DNA of 64,000 nucleotides. It comes from Homalodisca vitripennis (lineage: Eukaryota; Arthropoda; Insecta; Hemiptera; Cicadellidae). The notes beneath the pieces were generated by a model that was given only the letters and a program-made list of their open reading frames with translations, did no database searches and was not told the origin of the DNA. Position numbers and translations under genes: made by a program. The first letter of the stretch is position 1; every line of letters begins with the position of its first letter. Of this stretch, positions 34,500-45,989 are shown in pieces. The DNA is taken from NCBI RefSeq assembly GCF_021130785.1, contig NC_060208.1, positions 172,230,501-172,294,500 of the forward strand. Direction: 5' to 3'.

Positions 34500-34975
34500 A
34501 ATAAAATCAATGTTTTATTGTTTGTACTGTTACTTATACTGCAAGCATTGCTTTATTTGGATTATTGTAAATATTACATGTATTACTTGTGTGCACCCCC
34601 CAATTAATGATGTATTTGATCAATACAGTACAATACTTTCAGTTCTTCGTTTGAAGGTTATTTTTGAAGTTTACAGTATAAAATGTAGTTCCAATAGGGA
34701 ATACATAGGCGAGACAAAAAAAACCACTAAAGGTAAGGATAAAAGAGCACAAAGAAAATACGAGAAAGGGTCTCACAGAAAAGTAAAAAATGCACACCAT
34801 TGTTGGTCCGAAGACCATCATATGAATTGGGATGAAGCCAACATAATACATCGGGAACCACATTTCTTCAAAAGGAGATTAATTGAGGCAACATACATTA
34901 AATTGGCAGACCAACCAATCAGTCAACCATCAGTCGAGATTAGGCCGCTTTGGTTGCCAATTCAAAAAAATTAAC
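34500..34975 (+). pseudogene. Penelope-like element: GIY-YIG endonuclease relic
   Basis: The frame contains YSIKCSSNREYIGETKKTTK, AHHCWSEDHHMNWDEANIIH, FFKRRLIEATYIKL and ends PLWLPI. REYIGET with the following AHH..E..H.mnWDEA and the RRLIEA..I helix is the GIY-YIG endonuclease of Penelope-like retroelements. A deletion or shift near 34730-34790 has changed the arginine helix (KDKRAQRKYEKG). The reverse transcriptase upstream is not recognisable. Confidence 0.72.
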
Positions 34976-35278
34976 TAAAGAGAAAACCAAAAGGATCAGA
35001 TATTTGTAATAAACCAATGCGGAGTCACAATATGGTTTTAAGAAGTTCATCTCGCATGAACCAATAATAACGAAAGGGCCCATTCCTGTCCCCCTTCCTT
35101 TTTATTTCCGCCATCTTTTTTTGTCTGACGTGACGATTACCATTGGCTAGCGCCCTCTGGTCAGTCGTAGGTGGTTAGTAGACGAATGAAGACGTATTGT
35201 GACCTGTATTCCGTAGTTCAGTTTTAATGATTAGTGTTGTGTAAGTTTTTTATTAAGTGCATGTTTATAGAGTTAGTG

Positions 35279-35336
35279 ATGTTGACAAACAACATGGTGG
35301 TTGTGATTCCTGACTTAGGCGTGCCACAACGCTTTG
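35279..35336 (+). CDS. Candidate first exon of an unknown gene
   Basis: Starts ATG (MLTNNMVVVIPDLGVPQRF) and ends at a good donor TTTG|GTAAG, phase 1. The 200 bp upstream are unusually GC-rich for the region and include GCCATCTT and TGACGTGACG, which can mark a promoter. The next Edc3 exon (51503) needs a phase-1 donor, so the phases would fit, but nothing else shows this is Edc3, and the LSm domain is not here. Confidence 0.25.
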
Positions 35337-35355
35337 GTAAGATTTGTTTATTTTA

Positions 35356-36240
35356 ACCTAGTTTGTTTATTATTATTTATTATTAACGGCAAGCAGCCCA
35401 ATTTACATACAATATGCAATAAGATGGCAGTACAGTGTATATAGTGCAGTAAAAAGTACAACTAGTATAAAATAATACAGAGCTAGCAATGGCAGAACAC
35501 AACACAATATGACAATGATCGATTCCAAGTCCCAATAACTGTCCATCACAACAAGAAAGTTTAGTTATACACTAATATCATATAAAAATCAACAATATAT
35601 TATGAAATAGACCAACGTACAATAGAATTAACAACAATGTATATAATAGAATAGTATAACAACAACAAGTACACGTAAATAACAACAACCAAAATAATAT
35701 AAATACACCAATGATGCAAAAAGTCGAAATTAAATGAAATGTACCTTGCAGTAGAGCAGAAACATAATAAAAAAATACAAAATAGCAAAAGCTAAAAAAT
35801 GAAACAGTCTTAAAGTTACAGGGGATTTTAAGTGTGTTGAGACAAAACATAAGTGGCCCGCTTTCTGATTTGATGTAGGCCATCAGCGAAAAAATCGCAC
35901 TCTGATGCAACACGATTCCCCAGGCGAACAAATTTTGCCAGTGGACTGTTGAAGTCGTAGTTCGTGGAGTGGTACTTGCGGCTGAAAAGCCCACTAGATC
36001 TGGTGTTTACAGGGATCCTGATACCAATTTCAGCGAGAAGATCTGGGCACTGCACATGGGCGCCAACTAACTTCCACAACATGAGTACATCTGCTACATC
36101 ACGGCGCAAAGACAGAGTTGGAATATTAAGTTCTGCAGTTAATGCTTCCACGGGAACATCAGGATAGTTGTAGCCAATCCTCACACCGACCAGACGAATG
36201 AAGCGTCGCTGGAGGGCCTCAAGTCTAGTTTGTAATTATG
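35356..36240 (-). mobile_element. LINE 3' end, copy 1
   Basis: The minus-strand frame 36184-35828 reads RIGYNYPDVPVEALTAELNI, then LWKLVGAHVQCPDLLAEIGI and ends in ASECDFFADGLHQIRK. It is homologous in layout to the fragment at 37448-38311 (MGYRYLE...LDLMFLYRLLNSLIDCP). The AATAATAAATAATAATAAAC-like simple tail lies at 35356-35385, read on the minus strand. Confidence 0.75.
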
Positions 36241-36597
36241 TATTAGGTTAGTTCTTTACCTGAAGAAGAGATCAGATTGCAGATCTCTAAATGTAGTGTT
36301 ACTGATTTCTTGTTTCACTGAACGATGGCAAATGTCCGGAAAAATCCTATTTCCTTCACAATACTTTCAGTCTTTGATTTTTTTTCTCTGGAAAGTGACT
36401 ATTGACTACTTTTGACCATCAACGAAATAATCATTAGTCAAGGTAAATAATCAACTAATTATTCAACTAATAGTAGTTAAAACTAGTTCTATTATTTTCA
36501 ACCAAGTTTACTCGTTGCATTCTGATGTACAAATATATTATCATTTTTGTTCATATCATCACATAATATTTTATAAAAATGTTTAAAACTGCAGAAA
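36241..36597. other. Unassigned sequence
   Basis: Nothing recognised. Confidence 0.35.
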
Positions 36598-36843
36598 GGT
36601 TTTTTTTTTTCAAAAAAAAAAGGAGAACGATCCCCTATTAAACCTTATTATTCTGTCAGTCCTCATGGGCCACTGGCCTGTGCGAGGATCTTATCAAACA
36701 GAATAAGGGGGGAGAGTCGATACAGTACAAGGTCGATGGCACTGATAAAAAGTGCAACGGTCACAGACAGGATTTGAACCAGCGCTATCTCTAACTCAGA
36801 CCCAAAGTCCAACGACTTAGACCGCTCGGCCATCGGCACTCCC
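36598..36843 (-). mobile_element. tRNA-Leu-derived SINE, copy 1
   Basis: Read on the minus strand, the head starts GGGAGTGCCGATGGCCGAGC and contains the type II tRNA A box (GGCCGAGCGGTCTAAG) and B box (GGTTCAAATCC). It is followed by a body shared with copies at 44361-44537 and 48283-48514 (ACTGTATCGACTCTCCC, GGCCAGTGGCCCATGAGG). It ends AGGGGATCGTTCTCC followed by T- and A-runs. The anticodon loop has decayed here. Confidence 0.85.
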
Positions 36844-37019
36844 AAGGGTTAGTCAAGCTTAAATTAAGGATTATTCAGATGGCTAAATTTGATGAGTGAT
36901 GTTAACGTGCTGTAAAGTGCAATATAGAAATGTAGATATAAATAGATTCAAATATAGAATAAACGTAGAGAGGGGATCTTATTAATCTATAAGACAATTT
37001 TTGACTCATTCTTGCACAT

Positions 37020-38320
37020 TGTTTATTTATTTATTTATTTACGGCAATACACCATTTTACATAGAAATTGTACAACTGAAAACAACAAAGAAGAAGGCTG
37101 CTGCACAGAAAAGACATTAATAACAATCAAAAGAATGTGCAAGGACTAATAAATACAATTATGAATAAACAGCTGTTATGACAACAATCATAGATAAACA
37201 ATAGTAAATAATAAAAAATAACAGATTATAAAATAACAGTAATAAATAACAAATTATAAATAACAATAATAAATGGAATTATAAAAATAACAATAATAAG
37301 TAACGATAGTAAATAACAATTATAATAACAAGGATAGTAACAATTTTAATAAATAAGAATTGACGATTGATAATAGAATAAATTAACATGCATAATGCTT
37401 ATTTACAGCTTAGTTAAATTAGTAGTATGAAAACATGTTGAGTTACTTTAGGATGAAAGCGAGTGCACACACGCTTGAAAGATTCTGTAGAAGGGCCAAA
37501 AGAAGTCAAGATCAGCACAGGCATCATTACCAAGTCTCATTATGCGGGGGTTAGAGTACTGTAGTAGGTGTAGTTGGTCGGATGGAAATTCCTTGAGAAA
37601 AAGCTGAGGGTGACGAGACTGACGAGGTACATGGAAGTTTATCATCTGAAGGATATTCGGACAATCAATAAGGCTATTTAGTAGTCTGTAGAGGAACATG
37701 AGATCCAGTAGAGCCCTGCCAGCAGCCAAGGAAGGAAGGTGCAGCTGTTTTCCCATTTCCTCCAAGTTTGTCTCCAAGTAGCGATATCCCATCTTCACGC
37801 CAACCATCCGTAGAAAGCGTCTTTGTACAGCATCAAGACTAGAGCAGTGACCAACCTGATGTGGGGACCATACCGTAACGGAGTATTCTAGTATTGGCCG
37901 AACTAATGTGACGTAAAGTGTTCTTATGGCAGGAATAGCAAAGTGCTGGCGGCAGGTTCGGTTGATAAGTCCAAGAACACGATTAGCCCTGCTGCAAATG
38001 TCCGAGATATGGGCACTGGGGTCAAGGTTTGATGTCAGAAGTACTCCGAGGTCGCGAATTCTATCCACTCTTCTGATGGCAACTTCCTGGAGGTAGTAGT
38101 CAAATAGAAGAGTCTGTCTGGCTCTGGAAAAGGAGACGGAAACACACTTGGTTGGGTTCAAGTCCATTTCATTGATAACACACCATTGGTCCACACCGTC
38201 AAGATCCCTCTGCAATTCATTTTGTTGTTGAGCTGAGGAAATTTCTCTAAATATCTTCACGTCATCAGCAAACAAGAGAAAGTCCCCGCTGATGTATTCC
38301 ACCAATATCATTTATAAATA
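37020..38320 (-). mobile_element. LINE 3' half, copy 2: reverse transcriptase C-terminus
   Basis: The uninterrupted minus-strand frame 38311-37448 (287 aa) begins at FLLFADDVKIF, the polymerase active-site block. It continues RDLGVLLTSNLDPSAHISDI, LEYSVTVWSPHQ and QRRFLRMVGVKMGYRYLE. The class is jockey/I-like. The 3' end (37020-37390) is AT-rich and ends in a TTTATTTATTTATTTACGGC simple repeat on the plus strand. It is 5' truncated. Confidence 0.85.
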
Positions 38321-38779
38321 AGCTAAAGAGGATTTACACATTGTTGATTGCTAAAATATGTGTACTTAGTTATTAAATTGATTCAATAAGATTTCGACAT
38401 TTTGGATATAAGATTCACTCTTTATTTTAAAACTAGTATTAATGCAAGCTTTATTAGGAAAAACATTGATACTTTTAATCACAAACTTTCTACATCCAAA
38501 TCTTTGTCAATGCTAAAATTTCTCATTAGGTAGCAATTATCTTACTGTGAGGGAATTGTCAAGAATTGATTTAATTTATTTAGTTAATAGTTAAAAACAC
38601 ACACACACACTCGGTTTGAGAAATTATCAAACAAGCATAAAATACAGGTTTATCTCAGTGTTTTAAACACTGGATAAAAACTGTTATATCTTAAACGCGT
38701 CTATAAAATATGCAACGTATTTTCAAGTGAGAGATTTTTATTCCGTTTTTTGTTACGTGAATTATAAGTGAAATAACCT
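38321..38779. other. Unassigned sequence with a short (AC)n
   Basis: A CA/AC run lies at 38595-38611. Nothing else recognised. Confidence 0.4.
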
Positions 38780-39010
38780 TTTTTAGTGATATAGTTAGGA
38801 ACTGCTTTCCACGTAAATGTCGACCCTAACAAGAATTAGAAGACAGTAAACACAGGCTAGCCTCTTTCTTGCCGATATAGGCAGAAAACAAGAACGGATC
38901 ATGGTCATTTTCACAAGAAGTAAAATAAAGTTTGTTCTTTCTAGTAATGTAGTTTTTAGATCCCCAGTAAGATAAACTGTTAAAAATAGTGACCTCTGGA
39001 TAGTAACCAT
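38780..39010 (-). repeat. Dispersed repeat family, copy B
   Basis: Reverse-complement relative of 17620-17850, with shared blocks ACTATTTTTAACAGTTTATC-type sequence, CTTACTGGGGATCTAAA and GAAAGAACAAACTTTA. The 71-codon frame across it is not recognisable. Confidence 0.5.
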
Positions 39011-40260
39011 AGTACCGTAGTTACCGCTACCTAAAATGATTGAAGTATGCGCAGAACATTAACCTATAATATCAAAGTAACCAAGCACTTAAAAAAGAAC
39101 GCTTAGTTAAGTAACTGACCGAATGATGGTCAAGTTAGTCAGCGAACAAATTATACCTACTAAAGTTTCATTGGAACTAGGAAACAAAATTTTATTGCTT
39201 CATAGGTAGGCTAGGGTGTCATGCTTACAACTTCATTATCTGTTGTCCATAGTTACCATAAAGTATCAGTTTTTACTTGAGGCAATGGCGCTTGCATTAT
39301 GGGGAATGTATGGTAGGAATTATGTTTAATACAGTTTAGATTGCACTACCGTACTAAACATTGTCCAAGTTGTACTCCATTTTAATCTTCCTGTTATTAT
39401 TTTGTAAGCAGTTCTCGATAACTGAATAGGTTAAATGTTCCAAAATAGGTTTCTATAAAAGCAATTTATTTCTCGTTAATATGTAAAATTTTCTCCCAGA
39501 TAGCCGAAACTATGTCGAAAATATACATTGAGTTGTAGTCTCTTGTTTCAGATGTGATTGCGCCTGAGACCTCTATCTAGATGAATCCCCAAGTATCCTG
39601 TGATATGTACTATTAAAAGAGTAGTACATTGTTAAGAGTTACATGTGGGCTATTCCCGTATTAAGGGTAAAAAAGAAATATGGACAGACGTTTTGCATTC
39701 GCCTTAACTTTTTAACACGTCAATCGGATAACGTGTTCGATGTAGTTTATTATGTTTTTGAAGCTCTGGGTCATTATGAGGGACTATCAGTGCTGTATCA
39801 TCAGTAAGGTATTCCGGTCTTCTGAATGTGACTTTCACTATGCCGAGAGGGACTCGCTCGAAGTCAGTTTTCAGTAGGCGTTTCCAACCTACTAATTATA
39901 CTTAAAATCACGGCATATCCAGACTCCTGAAGACTGGCGAAAGCGGCTTCTTTTCTCCGTCAATTTCTTTGGGAATTCTTCTTTCAGGACGGATGCTATT
40001 GGTTTCCTGAGAGACTGGAAGTTATGCGTGGTGCATGAGCTACGTAGTCTCTACTTTACAATTCCTATATGAGATGCCTAGTATCAAAATCAGCAAACTC
40101 CATGTTGAAAAATTTTTCAGTATTGACCAAAAACTGTTACACAATGATACTCCCTCGTAATGAATACAAAAACTATTTTATTTAAAACTTGTGAACCTTT
40201 GAATGCTGTGGAAATAAATTCGAGCAACTTTAAACAGTTGGTTACGGTACAATTAACACT
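39011..40260. other. Unassigned sequence
   Basis: No gene, RNA or repeat recognised. Confidence 0.35.
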
Positions 40261-40268
40261 TAAAATTT

Positions 40269-40613
40269 GGAGATTGCTGGGTTTGTAACCAACCCGTGGA
40301 GATTGCTGACTTTGTTCCTAACTTACAAGGAGATTGCTTGTTTTGATTCTTATTGTGCTCAAATTCAAGTTATGCACAATGCATCATGGGAAGCCCTGTA
40401 ACCACCTGTAATTGGCTTAGCTGGAGATTGCTGATTTTGAAACTCAACATGCGTGGAGATTGCTGACTTTGTTATTGACACCATATTTTACTATTAAAAA
40501 AAGACAGGATATTACCAACTTTTGAAATTAAACGTTTTTCTGCTCTTTGTACAACTAAACAAATAGAATAATAATCATCCAAAACCGAAAAAAATTGGAG
40601 ATTGCTGACTTTG
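40269..40613 (+). repeat. Cluster of six irregularly spaced 17-mers
   Basis: The motif GGAGATTGCTGACTTTG or a close variant starts at 40269, 40298, 40329, 40423, 40455 and 40597. Spacings are 29, 31, 94, 32 and 142 bp. The sequence between them is mostly unrelated apart from a weak TGCGT before two copies. Strand is the same for all six. Confidence 0.9.
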
Positions 40614-41099
40614 ATACTAGGCGTCTCATATGTTGAAATACCTTGATATTGTTTTTGTTTATTTTTTTGTTTTGTTTGTATACTTATTATCTATTGTTGG
40701 TTTCATTCGGATCTACTTGTAATATATGTAAATTTGGTGTTGTACCGTTGAAATAAATAAGTAAATACGAAGCTAAGATTGGTGAAATGTTTTATTTGTC
40801 GGATTGTGAATTAACAAAACTTAGAATCCAACAACAAAGGATGTTGGCGGGAAGGAGCGGTGTCTCGCCAATCACCAATTGAGTCTACTTTTCAATTCTC
40901 AAAAGACGGTGATTGCGTAGTTACTGTTTCGTGAAGTGTTTTAAGACATGTTTGTGTGTTTGTTAGTTATTGATTTTGAATAGCTTTGTTATTCTTACTT
41001 TTAAATAATATTCTCAAATTATTACTGCCCACGATTAATAATACCCCGTACCTCAAAAATATAAAGTAGAAATGATATTTATTTTGGGGCTTCAAATGT

Positions 41100-42398
41100 A
41101 AATTGTCATGCGACAGAAAGGCGGTTTAATGTTATACATCCTGCTATGCCTGTGGCAAGGAAATACTCAAGAAATGTAGTAAATAAGCTTCAAGTATCTT
41201 AATCAAGTTCAGATGCTCCACACTCAGGTCGGCCTCATTTAGGCGAAGACAAACAGTTTGAAATCGTAACACAATTTATTGAAGATCGGTAGCAGTCGAC
41301 TAGATCAGTAGCAAATCTTTGTAATTTTTTCCAAGTTTCTGTGTTAGCCTACGCTTACTGAATAAAAATAAAATTTCACCCAAATAAATTTTAGCTTGTA
41401 CATGAGTTAAATGAAGACGATCTAGGCCGTCGTCTACGATTTTGTTAGGAAATGGAAGCACTAATTTCTGCTCATCCCATTGTTTGTTAGAAACGTTATG
41501 TTCAGTGATAAATGCAGTTTTATTAATCAATGAGGCTATAAACAAACACAACTTCAAATACTGGGGCACAGAAAATTCCCCTGATTTCCGTAAATCCTGC
41601 ACCCAATAACCAGTATTTTGGCCGGGATTTTGGGAATAATATTTTAGGACCATTTATTAGTTATGGGCATCAGTGGAGAACTGTATTGGAAAATTTTACA
41701 AAAATCTATTTTCCCCGCATTAACTACTGTTATTAGAGAAAATGAACATGAATTTGATGAAGACATCGTTCACTTCCAGCGGGATAGTACAACACTTTTT
41801 CACCGTGCTGTTCGACTACACGGTCAGTAGATTAATAGGCGTGGTCTACTACAATGGCATGTGTGGTCTCCGGACCTTACACCCATGGACTTTTTTCTAT
41901 GGAGTTAAATTAAATCCATAATTTACAAAACACCAGTAGAAAATGTTGATGGTTTAAGAAACAGGATTGTTTATTTTTGCAATCAAATACCACTTCGGAC
42001 TTTCCTAAAGGCGAGAAAGGATCTTGAGCTACGTCTCATTACCAAATAGTAGGAGGACTTCAGTTTGAACATTTTATTTGACATGGCAACGTGATGAGTT
42101 ATTACTAATATTATTCTGGCAAATATTGGTATTATCTATAATGGAAAAGCGGTAATGATCTCTAGTTTTCACAATTCTTTAATTTTTTTATACTCTTCAA
42201 AACTAAGGGTTACTTGCGAAGGAATTACATTTAAAATGTTTAAGTTTTCCCCCAAAATCCTGCATTTTTGGGGAATTGTTTTTTAAAAAAACAATAAATG
42301 TAACTTCTTTTCCACATTGCACCACTAGCCAAAGAATATCTCCTGATATTAACTTTAGAACAAAATATATGGGGGTTCCTGACTTTTTATCCACCCTG
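41100..42398 (+). mobile_element. Degraded mariner-like transposon
   Basis: Plus-strand translation in shifting frames gives HELNEDDLGRRLRFC (about 41405-41450), NEAINKHNFKYWGTENS (41530-41580), HFQRDSTTLFHRAVRLHG (second catalytic Asp region, ancestral-type 'FQqDgApphf', about 41770-41825) and WSPDLTPMDFFLW (third Asp, about 41868-41905). The right end closes with TTTTTATCCACCCTG followed by TA at 42399. No matching left end was found. Minus-strand frames here are shadows. Confidence 0.75.
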
Positions 42399-42400
42399 TA

Positions 42401-43320
42401 TAATTAAAGTTTAATTTAATTTAGTGACTATATAAACTCATACTCATTTGGGCAATGGAGCTATAGTGTTTCAAAAATGACCTTATATTGATTTTGTATG
42501 ATTACTGGTCACTTCTCAACTTTATAATAAAACATAGGTATAATTGCCAAAAATATAGATTTACTTTCGTCTCAGGAAATGGCTTTTTTAATGTTTTGAG
42601 ATAAATAATTAGTTATGATACTATCTTATTACATTGCAATATTTTACTGATATCCAGGGCGATAATAACACCTTAGTTACAGTAAATATTTTATAACAGT
42701 TTATAAAACAGAAGTAATATTGTAATATAATAAATTATGTTACCTTACTGCAATAACCATATTCGTTTGATAATTTGCACATTAGTTAAATAATATCGAT
42801 TGTGCAACTTACGAAAGAAAATTTTTAAAACTTTGATCTATTATAGGACACTTTAATTTCAGTTTGAAAAGATTACTTTTCGTAGGGATTTGGACCATTC
42901 AACAGCATCGTTCTTACAATATTTATTTATACTCTATACACCGCACCAAAAAGCGTTACAAAAAATACCTCATGTCTGACTAGTCTGTTCTGCCATCTGT
43001 TCTGTTAGCTTTTTTACTTGTAAAAAATACTTTCCCTTCGGTCTAGTGATGTGCCGGTAGGTAAAGTAAAGTGTTTGTTAATTATGTGTTTTACTAATAT
43101 CAATATTTGTATTACAGTATAAAGATTGTCCATAGATTGATTTCGGTGATAATTAAATAAAATTAAAAAATAAATAAATTCACCAGAGATGTGTCAAATT
43201 TGCAACATATGTGATATGCTTCGAAGTTTTGTGATTTGTAGGTTAGACTTAGATTATTTTATGACAATATAAATAGCCTATCAGCGATTTTTATAAAGAC
43301 ATCAGTTAATGATATAAGTA
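42401..43320. other. Unassigned AT-rich sequence
   Basis: Nothing recognised; the last 130 bp may be a promoter for the candidate exon at 43327. Confidence 0.35.
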
Positions 43321-43326
43321 TACAAG

Positions 43327-43467
43327 ATGGCGACTATTAGAGTATTAAAAACTTTATTATCCATTCATGGAGATAAATGTAAAATGATTTCTCTTTACCA
43401 CTTCCAAACAACATTAATTGCTACCAGACAGATTCATCAATACAACTTTCATGGATTAAATCTTTGG
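43327..43467 (+). CDS. Candidate first exon, possibly mitochondrial protein
   Basis: Forty-seven codons from ATG (context ACAAGATGGCG) to a donor CTTTGG|GTGAGA, phase 0. The N-terminus MATIRVLKTLLSIHGDKCK is basic, with no acidic residue before Asp16, as in mitochondrial targeting peptides, and ends RQIHQYNFHGLNLW. The product is not recognised and no following exon was found. The phase does not fit the Edc3 exon at 51503. Confidence 0.33.
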
Positions 43468-43849
43468 GTGAGATATCACGTTTCTTACAAAAAATGTTTT
43501 CTCTGCAATCTGAGCCTTAAGATTCTAGCAATCACATATTTTGGGAGGCCTACTTCATTACTATATTAACCCTAGAATTGGCAGTCATAATTTCCCTGAG
43601 TAGCAGGCCGATTGTTGTCTTTGTGCACATGTTAACTATATTGCTTATAAATATGCTGAAAACCTAGAATGTTGTTTTTTTTTCTATTTATATATTCTAC
43701 AGATTATTACATTTCACAAAAAAATCAAGTAACATACGTTTTTAAATATCTAATTTAAGTTTGAATTGAGGAAAAAAATTCCTGCTTTTCTATTGTCAAA
43801 ACTATATGACTGGCTGCAGTATAGTAAGTGGCCACGGTACTAGGGTATT

Positions 43850-44215
43850 ATTTCGGAGACCACTATTTTGTAAAGTGTTTTTAACATGGATCTAAAATTG
43901 ACTGCAATATAAGAACGAGTAGATTTTATTTAACTTACTGTGAAAATTAAATGTCATTACGAGTTCAAATTTTTGTTTTCTGCCTTCCGAAAGGAAGAAA
44001 TGTTGGCTCGAAGGAGGCCACTCTGTCCCTGTCCACTATTTGTTATTAGACTATATATACGTACATATTATAAATATAAAAGTTACAAGTCAAACATTTA
44101 CACAACCGAGGGATGTTTTCCGATCCTACCCTGTACTTTTAGCGAAAAAAGATAAACATTCCTCGAAATAGTACACCTACTAAAAATTCAAGCTCAGATC
44201 ACGTGAGTGCTTGTA
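43850..44215 (+). repeat. Dispersed repeat family, copy C
   Basis: Shares blocks with 17620-17850 (CACTATTTTG, GGAAGAAATGTTGGC versus GGAAGCAATGTCGGC, CCACTCTGTCCC). In its last 60 bp it shares blocks with 5815-5930 (ATTCCTCGAAATAGTACACC, ATCACGTGA). It has no coding content. Confidence 0.5.
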
Positions 44216-44261
44216 ATTATCTTATTTTTAACTTCTTGGTATTACCAGTAACATATTTGTT

Positions 44262-44356
44262 CCCCCCCCCCCCCCACCCCCCCCCCCCCCCACCCCCCCC
44301 CCCCCCCACCCCCCCCCCCCCCCACCCCCCCCCCCCCCCACCCCCCCCCCCCCCCA
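44262..44356. repeat. Perfect (C15A) array, 16-bp period
   Basis: Single A bases stand at 44276, 44292, 44308, 44324, 44340 and 44356. Exactly fifteen Cs separate each pair, and 14 Cs lead in. It abuts the truncated 3' end of a SINE. The minus strand is G15T repeats, strongly G-quadruplex-prone. Frames here (proline or glycine runs) are not genes. Confidence 0.95.
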
Positions 44357-44360
44357 CCCC

Positions 44361-44537
44361 ATGGGCCACTGGCCTGTGCGAGGATCTTATCAAACAGAAT
44401 AAGGGGGAGAGTCGATACAGTACAAGGTCGATGGTACTGATAAAAAGTGCAATGGTCACTGAAAGGATTTGAACCTGCGTTATCTCTAACTCAGACCCAA
44501 GTCCAACGACTTAGACCGCTCGGCCATCGCCACTCCC
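44361..44537 (-). mobile_element. tRNA-Leu-derived SINE, copy 2 (3' end replaced)
   Basis: On the minus strand it begins GGGAGTGGCGATGGCCGAGC, has a B box GGTTCAAATCC, and runs to CCAGTGGCCCATGGGG. At the point where copies 1 and 3 continue to the oligo-T ending, this copy passes into the C15A array. The tail is therefore missing or replaced. Confidence 0.85.
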
Positions 44538-44984
44538 AATATCCTGTTATCTATATTCATACATTATGTTATGTAATGAACATTACAATAAGCGTATTAA
44601 AATAAGGTTTTATGTAACAAAAATAATATTTTCCTGTTTTTTTATTCATTTACAGTTTTTGTGCATAATTGTTTACAAAGTTAATAGATTACACATACCT
44701 TCTTTTGGCTATGTATTTCACTTTATGGCAATATTTAAATACCGTATCTGCTACTTTTTTCTTGGAGTGATAAAATATATCACATGAGTCTGGCAAAGAC
44801 TAAGTTCCTTATCAATTAATTCTAACTACCATACCACTATTTATAACCAAATAACTGTAACCAGCAATTTTTATTTATAAATTATTATAATTTTACTCAG
44901 AATTAAAAAATACATGTATACATTATCTAGCCAATCAATCGGTTTTCTCTATAAACTGATTAAATAATAAGCACAAATAAAATT

Positions 44985-45585
44985 TTCAATCGGTATTCAG
45001 ATACGGAATAATTCTGTTTGGAAACTGCAGTAGGATAGAGGAAATTCTCGTGCTACAGAAAAAAGCTGTCAGAACCATTTCTGATGCAGGGCCCTTAGAA
45101 CATTGTAAACCCATATTTGTAAGCTTAAATATTCCTACAGTGATCAATGTGTATATCTTTGACTTGATCCTGTATGTTTTTAAAAACTCTGATATGCTTA
45201 AACCAAGCAGTCATAAGTATGACACAAGATCTAAAAACCAGTCAAACATTAATTCTTGTAGATTGACTAAAACATTGAATAGCCACATTGTCATCTCACT
45301 AAAAATATATATAATAAATTACAAAACTTAATCATTAAATATCCTGAGAAAACCTTCTGTAAAAAGTTGTATAAATGGCTGATAAATAATCCCTTTTATT
45401 CCATTGACGAATTTTTTAATTTGAATATCATAGACTTTTGAATTAATATTATTCAAGTTTTGTATAGTTATAATTTTAATTAAACTTAGTTGTACTTGAC
45501 ATGCTTGTATGTATACATGTGAATTATGACTTTGTCAATGCTTCCCTGCTTAACGGCAAATAAATTATTATTATTATTATTATTA
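44985..45585 (+). mobile_element. LINE 3' end related to the one at 9.6-10.6 kb
   Basis: The frame 45050-45331 (LQKKAVRTISDAGPLEHCKP) closely follows LQKKAVRNIGGANPLEHCKP of the fragment at 9810-10637. After a shift near 45300 it continues to WLINNPFYSIDEFFN (about 45370-45425). It ends in an ATT trinucleotide tail at 45567-45585. Same family, different copy, opposite orientation. Confidence 0.82.
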
Positions 45586-45989
45586 AAATTAAATTATAGT
45601 TTTATTTTAAACATTTTTCAAAACAATTATTATTTGATTGAACATTATAAAACTTCATAACTATGTTAAAAACAATGTTACAATAATATTCATCAGATTC
45701 AGTAGTTGTGAGATCTGCGCAGTCACTAGTTAGCATTTCATTCCAAAATTTCCTTCTATTGTGGGGCATGAGTGGGACCAACTTCTTAAAACGTCATCCT
45801 TTTTTAGTTTGAGAATACTCCTTGAGCCATTTATTTTTTGGAGGTTGAGAAATCTTTATTTTTTTTAGAATTGATTGTTTTATAAAAAATTGAAAGAGAT
45901 ATTATTTTATGAAATTGAAGTTTTGTATTTTAAATTCATTTGACCTCTTTCAAAAGAAACTTGAACCATATTAGCTAAATACGGTCTCA

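Noticed and set aside
41300..41653. 117-codon minus-strand gene
   Set aside because: It is the antisense shadow of a mariner-like transposase read on the plus strand.
43567..43620. piggyBac-type end (TTAACCCTAGAATTGGCAG)
   Set aside because: No partner inverted end with TTAA was found in the following kilobases.
44203..44472. Proline-rich (+) or glycine-rich (-) protein
   Set aside because: It is a translation of the C15A array joined to SINE sequence.
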